Positions 24,634 to 32,858 of a DNA stretch of 64,000 nt are shown here, piece after piece. The DNA comes from an uncultured Clostridia bacterium. Lineage in GTDB: Bacteria; Bacillota; Clostridia; TANB77; CAG-508. The notes below the pieces were generated by a model. The model was not told where the DNA came from. It was given only the letters and a program-made list of their open reading frames with translations, and made no database searches. Every line of letters starts with the position of its first letter. The stretch's first letter is position 1. The position numbers were made by a program, and so were the translations under genes. The DNA lies in the NCBI GenBank assembly GCA_934157035.1, contig CAKPHG010000001.1, forward strand, positions 62,001 to 126,000, in the 5' to 3' direction.

Positions 24634-25305
24634 ATGAAAAAAAATATTATTTGGATTATTTTAATAATTATTGTATTACTTATTATAGGATTTTTCCTTT
24701 TTAAAAATTCTAACAATAAAATTTATAATAATAATAATTTAAATTTATCTAATTTTAATGACTTAGAAACAACAGATACTAATATATTAAAAGCTGAAAA
24801 TAGAGTTTCTAATATTATAAAAAATAAAAATGAAATTTTAAATAATATTTCAAACGAAAAAGAACTTTCTTCTTATTTTACTATTATAAAAGATAATTCG
24901 GAAGGAAGATTAACTAATATAAATATTACTTGTAATATTTTAAATAATACTATTATTAAATCAAATGAAACATTTTCCTTCAATAATATAGTTGGAAAAC
25001 CAACGGAAGAAAGAGGCTATAAAGAAGCTAATGTAATTATTAATAACAAAACAGAAAAAGGTATTGGCGGTGGAAATTGTCAAGTAAGTAGTACTATTTA
25101 TAATGCTGTTCTAGCCGTTCCAAATTTAACTGTTATAGAAAGACATGAACATGGCATGGATGTGAGTTATGTTCCAGACGGAAAAGATGCTGCTGTTTCT
25201 TATGGTTCTTTAGATTTAAAATTCAAAAACGATACTGGAAGAGATTTACTTCTTAATGTAACTACAGATAATTCTTCAATATTGGCAAAAATAACAGAGT
25301 TATAA
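24634..25305 (+). CDS. VanW family protein
   Basis: 223 residues with an N-terminal membrane anchor (IIWIILIIIVLLIIGFFLF) and a VanW domain (about 100-215): FSFNNIVGKPTEERGY, GIGGGNCQVSSTIYNAVL and HGMDVSYVPDGKDAAVSYG. VanW proteins accompany some glycopeptide resistance clusters but are widespread in Clostridia without them; the biochemical role is unsettled. TAGGAG precedes the ATG. It lies 102 bases before a D,D-carboxypeptidase gene, consistent with a role in cell-wall metabolism. No other van genes are near. Confidence 0.88.
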   Translation: MKKNIIWIILIIIVLLIIGFFLFKNSNNKIYNNNNLNLSNFNDLETTDTNILKAENRVSNIIKNKNEILNNISNEKELSSYFTIIKDNSEGRLTNINITCNILNNTIIKSNETFSFNNIVGKPTEERGYKEANVIINNKTEKGIGGGNCQVSSTIYNAVLAVPNLTVIERHEHGMDVSYVPDGKDAAVSYGSLDLKFKNDTGRDLLLNVTTDNSSILAKITEL

Positions 25306-25407
25306 TAAAAAAGAAAAATAGAGTATAATATTAAATATACTTTATTTCTTCATATTTTTTTGATTAACCTCATATAAATTTATTAAACTTTTATAGGAGG
25401 TTTTTTA

Positions 25408-26619
25408 ATGCGTAGATTTATATCTTGTTTTGTTTTATTTATATTATTAAGTTTTGCAATTTCTCCTTTTTCGCTTTCATATACTGATTCCTCTTTTGTT
25501 TGGTCAGAAGATCTTTCTTCTATTGAGACTTCTTCAAATGTTTCTTCTCTAGAATTAGCTTCAGAAAGTGCAATTTTAATTGAGCAATTTTCAGGAAAAG
25601 TTTTATATGAGAAAAATTCCCATGACCAATTAAGACCTGCATCTGTTACAAAAATTATGAGTATTCTGCTTATTATGGAATCTTTAGACAGTGGCAAAAT
25701 TTCTTTAACAGATAAAGTTCCTTGTTCTGAAAAGGCTTCTAAAATGGGTGGTTCTCAAATTTGGTTAGACCCTCGAGAAACTCTTACTGTTGATGAAATG
25801 TTAAGAGCTATATGTATAGCTTCTGCAAATGACTGTACTGTTGCAATGGCAGAGTATTTGACTGGTTCAGAAGAAGCTTTTGTTCAAAAAATGAATGAAA
25901 AAGCTAAAGAACTAGGAATGAATGATACTACTTTTAAGAATTGTCATGGTCTAGATGTAGATGGACATTTAACTTCTAGTAATGATATTGCTCTTATGTC
26001 TAAAGAGCTTTTAATAAAACACCCAAGTGTTACAAAATATACAACTACTTGGATGGATACATTAAGAGATGGTAAATCGCAATTAGTAAATACAAATAAA
26101 TTAATTAGAAATTATAAAGGAATTACTGGGCTTAAAACAGGTTCTACAAGTCTTGCTTTATATAATTTATCTGCTAGTGCTACAAGAGACGATTTATCTT
26201 TAATTGCTGTTATTATGCGAGCTCCAACTCCAAAAGACAGGTTTGCTGATGCTCAGAAATTACTAGATTATGGTTTTAATAATTACTCATATACTAAGTT
26301 TGCAAATAAAGGTGATATATTAAAATCTGTTGATGTTACAAAAGGAGTTAAAACGTCTTTAAATATTGTTTATGAAACTGATAGTGGTTGTTTATTGGAA
26401 AAAGGCTCAAATAAAAATATAGAGCAAATTATAAATATTCCAGATAATGTTTTTGCTCCTATTCAGAAAGGACAAAAAATAGGTGACATTTTTTATACTT
26501 TAAATAATGAAATTCTATGCTCTGTCTCTCTTATTGCTGATGAAGATATAAAGAAAATTAATTTAAGTTCTATGTTTGAGAAAATATTTTTTAATTGGTT
26601 TAGACTTTTAAGATCATAA
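25408..26619 (+). CDS. D-alanyl-D-alanine carboxypeptidase (peptidase S11, DacF-like)
   Basis: Trims the terminal D-alanine from peptidoglycan side chains outside the membrane. 403 residues with a signal peptide (about residues 1-26). The three active-site motifs are present: SVTK (serine near residue 79, PASVTKIMSILL), SAN (ASANDCT) and KTG (GLKTGSTS). The C-terminal PBP5-type domain ends in an amphipathic anchor (EKIFFNWFRLLRS). In spore formers such enzymes (DacF, DacB) shape the spore cortex, but a vegetative DacA role is equally possible. AGGAGG precedes the ATG; a strong terminator follows. Confidence 0.93.
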   Translation: MRRFISCFVLFILLSFAISPFSLSYTDSSFVWSEDLSSIETSSNVSSLELASESAILIEQFSGKVLYEKNSHDQLRPASVTKIMSILLIMESLDSGKISLTDKVPCSEKASKMGGSQIWLDPRETLTVDEMLRAICIASANDCTVAMAEYLTGSEEAFVQKMNEKAKELGMNDTTFKNCHGLDVDGHLTSSNDIALMSKELLIKHPSVTKYTTTWMDTLRDGKSQLVNTNKLIRNYKGITGLKTGSTSLALYNLSASATRDDLSLIAVIMRAPTPKDRFADAQKLLDYGFNNYSYTKFANKGDILKSVDVTKGVKTSLNIVYETDSGCLLEKGSNKNIEQIINIPDNVFAPIQKGQKIGDIFYTLNNEILCSVSLIADEDIKKINLSSMFEKIFFNWFRLLRS

Positions 26620-26624
26620 AAAAC

Positions 26625-26670
26625 GCTTTCAAATGTTAAGTTTATTTCTAACATTTGAAAGCATTTTTTA
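26625..26670 (+). terminator. Terminator after the carboxypeptidase
   Basis: 14-bp perfect stem GCTTTCAAATGTTA / TAACATTTGAAAGC followed by ATTTTTTATTTTT. Confidence 0.85.
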
Positions 26671-26689
26671 TTTTTATACTAAAGAGTTT

Positions 26690-27133
26690 CTATTCTTCAC
26701 CATATTTTTCGTCATATTCTTGTTGAGCTTGAACAGCCTCTAAAAATGCTACTTTTGCTTCTTGTGCTGCTAATAATGCTAATTTTACAGATTCCTCTGC
26801 ATATTCTAATTCGTTGTCTATATATTTTGATAATTTTTCTTTATCATGAGCTTCTTTTCTCTCTTGAATATTTTCTTTCGCTACTTTAAAGTTCATTTGA
26901 GCTTTTAAAAGTTCACTTGAAATTTTTCCTTTTCCTCTTTCAGATGCTATTCTACATTGTTCTTTTGCTGCTTCTAATTCACTTTTTGCATCTTCCATTT
27001 TTTTAGATAAAGTATCTTTTGCTTCCATTCCAACAATAATTGCTGTATCTGTTCCATCTTTTATTTTTGAATTTAATTCTTTTAATTTTGAATTAAATTC
27101 ATCCATTTTTTCTTTTCTTTCTTCTTTTGTCAT
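26690..27133 (-). CDS. Hypothetical coiled-coil protein (147 aa)
   Basis: A 147-residue, almost wholly helical protein with alternating charge and many Ala, Lys and Glu residues (MTKEERKEKMDEFNSKLK..., AKSELEAAKEQ, LALLAAQEAKVAFLEAV). No signal peptide or catalytic motif. Its make-up resembles cytoplasmic stress or apolipoprotein-like helical bundles. AGGAGG precedes the ATG. It converges on the carboxypeptidase gene. Function unknown. Confidence 0.7.
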   Translation of the reverse strand: MTKEERKEKMDEFNSKLKELNSKIKDGTDTAIIVGMEAKDTLSKKMEDAKSELEAAKEQCRIASERGKGKISSELLKAQMNFKVAKENIQERKEAHDKEKLSKYIDNELEYAEESVKLALLAAQEAKVAFLEAVQAQQEYDEKYGEE

Positions 27134-27255
27134 AATAAATTACCTCCTAATATTTATTTTTCTATTTTATATCATATAATTATGAACACTTTATGAATTT
27201 ATTATTATTATTTACTTTTTTTATAATTTTTTATATTTAATTTTATTAATTTGAT

Positions 27256-27300
27256 AAAAAAGAAGTTATAAATGTATTTTTTCATTTATAACTTCTTTTT
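27256..27300 (-). terminator. Terminator of the exported-protein operon
   Basis: AAAAGAAGTTATAAATG / CATTTATAACTTCTTTT, a 17-bp perfect stem, just after the gene at 27308-27922. Confidence 0.85.
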
Positions 27301-27307
27301 GGGTTTT

Positions 27308-27922
27308 CTAGTTCCAAATTACTGGTCTTGGGTTACCACTTTTAAAACTTATTAAAACTGAATTTGTATTTAAATATTGAAATTTACATGGTACAAGGTA
27401 AGTCGAACTTACATTAGCATTATTACCAACTATACTTTTAGTTTCATCAAACCCTAATCCTTTTTTTTGTTCACTACCTGCTTTTAACTTTTCTACATAT
27501 TTAGTATTCATATTTTTATACAAATTGCTTATTTCTGTAGAAGTAGAATTTGAAACTTCTTCATATATACTAGATGTCCAATAGTATGTTTGTCCACGAC
27601 CTGGCCATGTTCTTACTCCACTATTATTACCAGTAGTATATGTAGAACTATTATTTGTTGCTCCTCCATATCCACTTAAACCTAAATAAGCAGCTGCCGC
27701 CCAGTCAGCATTTAATGTTAAATGTGGATCTAAACTGTTTTTACTTAAAGTAGAAGTTGGATTTCTTAGGTCATAACATACTTGATATGCATCACTTACA
27801 CTCGTTTGATATGCGCTTGCTCCATCTTTAATTTCCATAGCCGCATTTACTTTTCCATTTAAACATACTATAAAAATTAACGCTAATAAAAATATTATTA
27901 ATAATTTAACTTTTTTCTTCAT
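27308..27922 (-). CDS. Exported protein, companion of the prepilin-like protein
   Basis: 204 residues with a signal peptide (MKKKVKLLIIFLLALIFIVC..., cleavage near VNA-AM). The mature part contains LTLNADWAAAAYLGLSGYGG and a TYTTGNNSG segment, a motif set (residue-W-x-A-x-AYL ... YG) that recurs in exported clostridial proteins fused to prepilin-like starts. It follows the prepilin-like gene on the same strand with a clean ribosome-binding site (AAAGGAG), and a terminator lies just after it. It probably acts at the cell surface; function unknown. Confidence 0.65.
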   Translation of the reverse strand: MKKKVKLLIIFLLALIFIVCLNGKVNAAMEIKDGASAYQTSVSDAYQVCYDLRNPTSTLSKNSLDPHLTLNADWAAAAYLGLSGYGGATNNSSTYTTGNNSGVRTWPGRGQTYYWTSSIYEEVSNSTSTEISNLYKNMNTKYVEKLKAGSEQKKGLGFDETKSIVGNNANVSSTYLVPCKFQYLNTNSVLISFKSGNPRPVIWN

Positions 27923-27936
27923 TTTATTCTCCTTTA

Positions 27937-28005
27937 TTATACACTTTCATCATCTATCATAACTTTTGTTAAATCTGCTTTATAGCATAACTCATCTCTT
28001 GATTT
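27937..28005 (-). pseudogene. In-frame remnant of a fourth repeat unit
   Basis: Directly after the TAA (28006-28008) of the prepilin-like gene, the same frame runs 22 more codons, KSRDELCYKADLTKVMIDDE, to a second TAA. DELCYKADLT parallels AYKCYAPDMT at the start of the preceding unit. It looks like the beginning of another repeat, cut off downstream and sealed by a stop codon. Confidence 0.6.
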
Positions 28006-29928
28006 TTACTCTGTTACTAATTTGTTACTAGACTCATATTTGCTCATCCATATTCCTTTTAAATTCTTACTTCCGTCTTCTCCACTTGGTGTAAATGCTG
28101 GATGCACTATAAAGTTCTCTGGTAAAGTATCTCCATACAAATCTTTTTCCATTGGCTTATTGTCTAAATCTATAAATATAATTTCTATTTCTTTAGTTGC
28201 TTCATTTATACTATAAGCATATCTAGGAATCCATACCCACCATGCTTCTAATCCATTTCCTGTTGTTTTTATATTTGCCCATACTTTATTTGGATAAGAA
28301 TACCATGTATTATCATTATTTATTGTATCTAAATTTGCATCTTTTAGTAATACTTCACTTGTAAATGTATTTGTTGATTTATCATAAAGTTCTATATATG
28401 TATAGTTTTGGTCAAATCCTGTCATATCTGGTGCATAACATTTGTAAGCCATTTGTGACTGGTCTGTAACTGTTACGTTACTAGTTTCATATTTACTCAT
28501 CCATATTCCCTTTAAATTCTTACTTCCGTCTTCTCCGCTTGGTGTAAATGCTGGATGTACTATAAAATTAGAAGGGAGTGTATCTCCATATTTTTCTTTT
28601 TCAAATGGTTTATTGTTCAAATCTATAAATATAACTTCTACTTCTTTAGAAGCTTCATTTACACAATAAGCATATCTAGGAACCCATACCCACCATGCCT
28701 CTAATCCAGAACCTGTAGTTTTTACATTTGCCCATACTTTATCTTTGTATGAATACCATTCATTATTATTGTTTATTGTATCTAAGTTCGCATCTCTTAA
28801 TAATACTTGACTTGTAAAAGTTTCTGATGTTTTATCATATAATTCTATATATGTATTATTTTTATTAAATCCTGTTAAATCAGGTGCATAGCAAATATTT
28901 CCTCTTCCTTCTTGTTTTGTTACATCCACATTACTAGACTCATATTTACTTACCCATATTCCTTGTAAGTTTTTACTTCCATCTTCTCCACTTGGTACAA
29001 ACGCTGGATGAAGTTCATACCCTTCTGGAAGTTCTGTATACTTTGTTCCTATTGGCTTATTATTTAGATCTACAAATATAACATCCATATTTTTATCTTC
29101 TAATTTGTAAGCATATCTAGGAACCCATACCCACCATGCTTCTAATCCATTTCCTGTTGTTTTTATATTTGCCCATATTTTATTTTTATAACTATCTAAT
29201 ACATATATTTTATCTTCTTCTAATATTTTACTTTGTTTTCCATTTTGAATATACTCTGTTACTGGAATTTCTTTTAAGTCTGTTAAATCATCTTCATTGT
29301 AATATTCCATATATGTAGAATATTTATTAAATCCATTCATATTTGGACTATACCAACCAATATCTTCATATATTGTTATCTTTGGTTCATCTTCTATTTC
29401 TGGACTCTCTTTTTGTGTTTCTTGTTGACCTTCTCCATTTAATGTATGATGCCTTTTTCCAAAATATTTTTCTCCTTTTACATCATAAAGTTGTATTGTA
29501 TCTGTATTTATTATATATTCTCTTTTTGTTTTAATTTTATTTCTGTCTATATAATACAAGTTTAAAGTTGTTATATCATCTGTACCACTTATTGACTGGA
29601 TTTCTGCCTTTAAAGTTTCTTGTAAGCCATCTATTTCTGATGATTGGAGTTTATTTGCAACTGGTAAATTATCTACATTTGAAGCAAGTATTTCTGCCAA
29701 TATACTATCTGCTTCTTTATTAAGTTTGTATGTTTGAACAGCTTCTTCTACTTGTCTAAATCTACTTTTAAAACTTGCTTCTTTTGCTTTTTCTACTATT
29801 CCTTCTTGTCCAAATAATATATTTATACTTACCCCTGCTAAAATTATTAATATAATTATTGTTATTACTAGAGCTATAAGGGTTATACCTTTTTTATCTT
29901 TTAAAATTCTATCACCTATTTTTTTCAT
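28006..29928 (-). CDS. Prepilin-like surface protein with three 150-residue repeats
   Basis: 640 residues. The N-terminus, KKGITLIALVITIIILIILAG, has the layout of type IV prepilins (short basic leader, glycine, then a hydrophobic helix), with ITLIA in place of FTLIE, common in clostridial pseudopilin-like proteins. A helical stretch follows (to about 150), then three repeats of about 150 residues, each with a GFNKNNTYIELYD-type start, KVWANIKTTGNGLEAWWVW, IPRYAY and HPAFTPSGEDGSKNLKGIW. Repeat spacing in the DNA is close to 450 bp. The first repeat is the most diverged. Likely exported and surface-exposed. No pilus assembly genes are in the window. Confidence 0.75.
   Translation of the reverse strand: MKKIGDRILKDKKGITLIALVITIIILIILAGVSINILFGQEGIVEKAKEASFKSRFRQVEEAVQTYKLNKEADSILAEILASNVDNLPVANKLQSSEIDGLQETLKAEIQSISGTDDITTLNLYYIDRNKIKTKREYIINTDTIQLYDVKGEKYFGKRHHTLNGEGQQETQKESPEIEDEPKITIYEDIGWYSPNMNGFNKYSTYMEYYNEDDLTDLKEIPVTEYIQNGKQSKILEEDKIYVLDSYKNKIWANIKTTGNGLEAWWVWVPRYAYKLEDKNMDVIFVDLNNKPIGTKYTELPEGYELHPAFVPSGEDGSKNLQGIWVSKYESSNVDVTKQEGRGNICYAPDLTGFNKNNTYIELYDKTSETFTSQVLLRDANLDTINNNNEWYSYKDKVWANVKTTGSGLEAWWVWVPRYAYCVNEASKEVEVIFIDLNNKPFEKEKYGDTLPSNFIVHPAFTPSGEDGSKNLKGIWMSKYETSNVTVTDQSQMAYKCYAPDMTGFDQNYTYIELYDKSTNTFTSEVLLKDANLDTINNDNTWYSYPNKVWANIKTTGNGLEAWWVWIPRYAYSINEATKEIEIIFIDLDNKPMEKDLYGDTLPENFIVHPAFTPSGEDGSKNLKGIWMSKYESSNKLVTE
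28050..29400 (-). repeat. Three 450-bp tandem coding repeats
   Basis: Blocks starting near 28050, 28500 and 28950 share long nearly identical stretches, for example the segment coding for PSGEDGSKNL at 28073, 28523 and 28974. Units two and three are most alike. Such arrays can gain or lose units by recombination; the remnant at 27937-28005 supports this. Confidence 0.75.
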
Positions 29929-30038
29929 TTTGATTCCTCTTATGTTTTTCTCTTTTATTCAGTAAAATTTTATCATTACGTTATTTATTTGTCAACGAAT
30001 ATATATCTTTTTATAAGATAAAAAAAAATATACCAAAT

Positions 30039-30067
30039 TTGCATTAGTTTACATATTATGTTATAAT
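30039..30067 (+). promoter_or_regulatory. Promoter of the 54-residue gene
   Basis: TTGCAT (30039-30044), 17 bases, TATAAT (30062-30067). The rest of 29929-30038 shows no gene. Confidence 0.6.
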
Positions 30068-30103
30068 ATAGTTAGTAACTAATACTTTTTATGGAGGTAC
30101 TTT

Positions 30104-30268
30104 ATGGACATAGAAACTTATATTTATACATTGGGCAGTAGACGGAATGAAAAAAAATCCTCTAGAAGAAGAGGAAATTTTCCAACTTCATCCCCTTATG
30201 TAGCTCCAGCCAAACTTGAATTGATGAATTTTAATAAAAAATCATTTCAAGTTTCAAAAACTGAATAG
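30104..30268 (+). CDS. Small hypothetical protein (54 aa)
   Basis: Frame MDIETYIYTLGSRRNEKK... of 54 residues, basic and rich in serine and asparagine, with no hydrophobic segment. GGAGG lies ahead of the ATG, a good promoter lies upstream and a terminator begins 3 bases after the stop, so it is a complete transcription unit despite its size. The mix of small size, basic charge and NFPTSSPYVAPAK resembles small spore or nucleoid proteins, but no family is recognised. Confidence 0.6.
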   Translation: MDIETYIYTLGSRRNEKKSSRRRGNFPTSSPYVAPAKLELMNFNKKSFQVSKTE

Positions 30269-30270
30269 TG

Positions 30271-30302
30271 AAAAAACAGAGAAATATTTCTCTGTTTTTT
30301 AT
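30271..30302. terminator. Terminator between the 54-residue gene and gerW
   Basis: AAAAACAGAGAAA / TTTCTCTGTTTTT, perfect stem with AT loop, usable on both strands. Confidence 0.75.
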
Positions 30303-30304
30303 TT

Positions 30305-30877
30305 TTAATCTATATTTTTTGTTTCATTATTATCCATCATATCTTCGTTATAATCTGAATTAAATTTTACAGTTCTATTCTTTTTAGGGTGTATCTTGTT
30401 TATATTTGGAATTGTAATTGTACCATTACTTTTGCCCTCTTCGTTTTTTTCTACTTCATATTCTTTATTACATAATTGTTTGCTTATTATTTCATTTGTT
30501 TTTTCTATTAAGTCTGGAACATAGTCTAATAGTCTATCTACTGCTGAACTGTGTTCTATTGGTAAAATTTTTACATTGTTTTCTTGTACTACTAAAAAAG
30601 CCACTGGTGAAATACTTACTCCTGCTCCACTTCCTCCACCAAAAGGTAATTTGTATTGAATTTGTTCATCCTTATCCTTTCTTGTATATTCGTCTATTGT
30701 CTCACCTTTAAACTCACTTCCTCCTGAGGCAAATCCAAAACCTACCTTTGAAATTGGAATTATAACTATATTGTTTGATGTCTCTATTGGTTCACCTATA
30801 ATAGTATTTACATCTACCATATCTCTTATGCTATTCATTGCTGTAAGCATAAGTCCTTCTATTGGATGATCTGTCAT
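30305..30877 (-). CDS. gerW: Sporulation protein GerW (YtfJ family)
   Basis: 190 residues. The YtfJ domain (about 1-130) starts HPIEGLMLTAMNSIRDMVD and has IIGEPI, VGFGFASGGSEF and GGGSGAGVSISPVAF, ending VDRLLDYVPDLIEK. In Bacillus the protein is made in the forespore and is needed for normal germination. The C-terminal 60 residues are variable and charged. The start overlaps the upstream DUF2953 gene by 47 bases, and AAAGGAAG precedes the ATG. Confidence 0.92.
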   Translation of the reverse strand: MTDHPIEGLMLTAMNSIRDMVDVNTIIGEPIETSNNIVIIPISKVGFGFASGGSEFKGETIDEYTRKDKDEQIQYKLPFGGGSGAGVSISPVAFLVVQENNVKILPIEHSSAVDRLLDYVPDLIEKTNEIISKQLCNKEYEVEKNEEGKSNGTITIPNINKIHPKKNRTVKFNSDYNEDMMDNNETKNID

Positions 30878-31466
30878 CTTTCTTACTTCCTTTCTTTAAT
30901 ATATATAACATACTACAAATAATATGTACTATTTTTATTTTGATTATACTATATAGCTCTATATTGTACTCATTTTTTTGATTATATATTGGATTCACTT
31001 TATAATATATCTTTTTTATTTCTTTTTTGTTTGTTACAAATGGTAGCAATATAGAAATAATACTTGCAACACTTCCAACAATATAGCTTGTACTTACAAC
31101 ATCTATTGTTCCTATATCTATTCTTAAATTTAGACTTTTTAGCTTAACTTTAAGCATTTTTATAGCTCTAAATATATATTTTTTATTTGGTATTTTATTT
31201 TTTATTTTCTTATAATCTATTTTTTCTAGTTTTTTACTAGAATAAAGCTTTCTCATTTTTTTACTATTTAAATTTGTCCAAAATATAGGAATTCTCCCCA
31301 GAAACAATAACTTAATTTTTACTTTATAACTTCCATTTCTTTCTTTATTTTTTAAGTTTGTTATTTTCATATTTTGTATTTGTATATTTATCGTTGAAAG
31401 TACAATAATTGTTGTTAAAAATGCTATTACAACTAATATAGATAAAAAAATAAAAACTAATATCAT
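30831..31466 (-). CDS. DUF2953 membrane protein
   Basis: 211 residues with an N-terminal membrane helix (ILVFIFLSILVVIAFLTTIIVLS). The rest is basic, with KIKLLFLGRIPIFW and a later GTIDVVSTSYIVGSVASIISIL segment typical of DUF2953 (YtfI-like) proteins that stand before gerW in many spore formers. Translation is probably coupled to gerW because the genes overlap by 47 bases. AGGAGG precedes the ATG. Function unknown; the conserved neighbour suggests sporulation. Confidence 0.8.
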   Translation of the reverse strand: MILVFIFLSILVVIAFLTTIIVLSTINIQIQNMKITNLKNKERNGSYKVKIKLLFLGRIPIFWTNLNSKKMRKLYSSKKLEKIDYKKIKNKIPNKKYIFRAIKMLKVKLKSLNLRIDIGTIDVVSTSYIVGSVASIISILLPFVTNKKEIKKIYYKVNPIYNQKNEYNIELYSIIKIKIVHIICSMLYILKKGSKKDDRSSNRRTYAYSNE

Positions 31467-31513
31467 CTTTTCCTCCTGATATTAGTTTTTCCACTTTTAT
31501 TCTATTTAAACTT

Positions 31514-32269
31514 TTATACAACCTTTTTTCTTTTTTCTACAACTATATCTCCAAACAATTCTTCTTGTGTTGTTACTACTTTACTTCTTCTAGATAATTC
31601 TAAAAGTCCTGTAAATGCTGTTACCACTTCTTGTTTGTTATTTTCTGAAACCTTATATAATTTATTAAAAATAAACTTTGGTTTTCTTAATAGTTCTCTA
31701 AACATTTCTTTTACTTTGCTTCCAACTGTATATGTATCTGTTATTGCTATCTTTTCTATATTTTTTGCATTTTGATTTAATCTATTTTTATTATTATTTA
31801 TTATTTGTTCATAAAGTTCTACTATAGTTTCTTTTTTATATTCAATTTCTATTTTCTGCTTTGGAAGTTCTATTTGTTCTTGTAATTTATAAAATCTTTT
31901 TGAGTTTTCCTCAAAATATTCTCTTAATTTCTTAGATATTTCTTTATATTTTTTATATTCAATTATTCTTTGTAATAGTTCTTCTTCTGTTAGTTCTTTT
32001 TCATCTTCTACTTCACTTGGTAATAAATTTCTAGACTTAATATACAATAGTGTAGATGCCATTATTATGAATTCACTAGTTATTTCTAAATTCATTTTTT
32101 CCATTTTGTTTATATATTCTATATATTGGTCTGTTATTTCACTTATTTTTATATCATATATATCCATTTTATTTCTATCAATTAAATGGCACAATAAATC
32201 AAGTGGTCCTTCAAAATTTTCTAATTTTATTGCATATTTATTTGTTTCTAGCGTTAATACATTTTGCAT
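31514..32269 (-). CDS. scpA: Segregation and condensation protein A
   Basis: Kleisin subunit of the bacterial SMC condensin. The start is placed at the fifth codon (MQNVLTLETNKY), where AAAAAGG has proper spacing, giving 251 residues. The family core is LENFEGPLDLLCHLIDRNKMDIYDI near the N-terminus (SMC-head binding) and a winged helix at the C-terminus (VTAFTGLLELSRRSKV and QEELFGDIVV). It follows recX closely. scpB, normally the next gene and an obligate partner, is not here; a DUF2953 gene takes its place. Confidence 0.93.
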   Translation of the reverse strand: MQNVLTLETNKYAIKLENFEGPLDLLCHLIDRNKMDIYDIKISEITDQYIEYINKMEKMNLEITSEFIIMASTLLYIKSRNLLPSEVEDEKELTEEELLQRIIEYKKYKEISKKLREYFEENSKRFYKLQEQIELPKQKIEIEYKKETIVELYEQIINNNKNRLNQNAKNIEKIAITDTYTVGSKVKEMFRELLRKPKFIFNKLYKVSENNKQEVVTAFTGLLELSRRSKVVTTQEELFGDIVVEKRKKVV

Positions 32270-32286
32270 TATATTTTCCATCCTTT

Positions 32287-32739
32287 TTACTCTTCTATTT
32301 TTTCAATAGCTTGTCTAATATTTTCTTCTTTATAACCTTTTTTTAGCAAATATGTTTTTATTTCTGTTTCGTCCATATTTACTGATTTTTTTATTGCTAT
32401 ATTCTCTGCTGATTTTCTTTCATATTCTTCTAATTCTTCTGCATTTTTTGAAATATAGTCTTCTAACATAGATGATGAAATACCTTTTGATATTAGTTTA
32501 TATTTAATTTCCTTAACAGAAAGATTTTTTAGAGCCATATATTCATTAACTGCTCTATTTATGTATGTTTCATCACTTATATAACCATTTTGTTTTAGCT
32601 CTTCTATGATATCTTCTAACATATTTTCTTCTATTAAAGATTTAAATTTAGTTTTTATCTCTTTTATAGTCCTTTTTTTATATATTACATATTTTAATAC
32701 TTTGGTTTTTTCTTTATCATATTCTTCTATGGTATACAT
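32287..32739 (-). CDS. recX: Regulatory protein RecX
   Basis: 150 residues of three-helix RecX repeats: KRTIKEIKTKFKS, ISDETYINRAVNEYMALKNLSVKEIKYKL and ETEIKTYLLKKGYKEENIRQAIEKIE in parts. RecX binds RecA filaments and limits their activity. It lies directly downstream of recA on the same strand, the usual order, 119 bases away with a terminator between, so expression may be partly uncoupled. Confidence 0.88.
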   Translation of the reverse strand: MYTIEEYDKEKTKVLKYVIYKKRTIKEIKTKFKSLIEENMLEDIIEELKQNGYISDETYINRAVNEYMALKNLSVKEIKYKLISKGISSSMLEDYISKNAEELEEYERKSAENIAIKKSVNMDETEIKTYLLKKGYKEENIRQAIEKIEE

Positions 32740-32785
32740 ATATTTCTTCCTTACTACTTTTTTTCACATTTTACTACAAAAAAAC

Positions 32786-32825
32786 AAAAATAGCAAGACA
32801 ATTCTTCTTGCTATCTTTTGTTTTA
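32786..32825 (-). terminator. Terminator between recA and recX
   Basis: ATAGCAAG / CTTGCTAT stem with flanking AAACAAAA/TTTTGTTTT, 30 bases after the recA stop. Confidence 0.7.
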
Positions 32826-32858
32826 TATACTATTTTTAAGTCTATTTATAAACTTTTA

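Noticed and set aside
24634..25305. Vancomycin resistance cluster
   Set aside because: VanW alone does not give resistance; no vanR/S, ligase or dipeptidase genes in the window.
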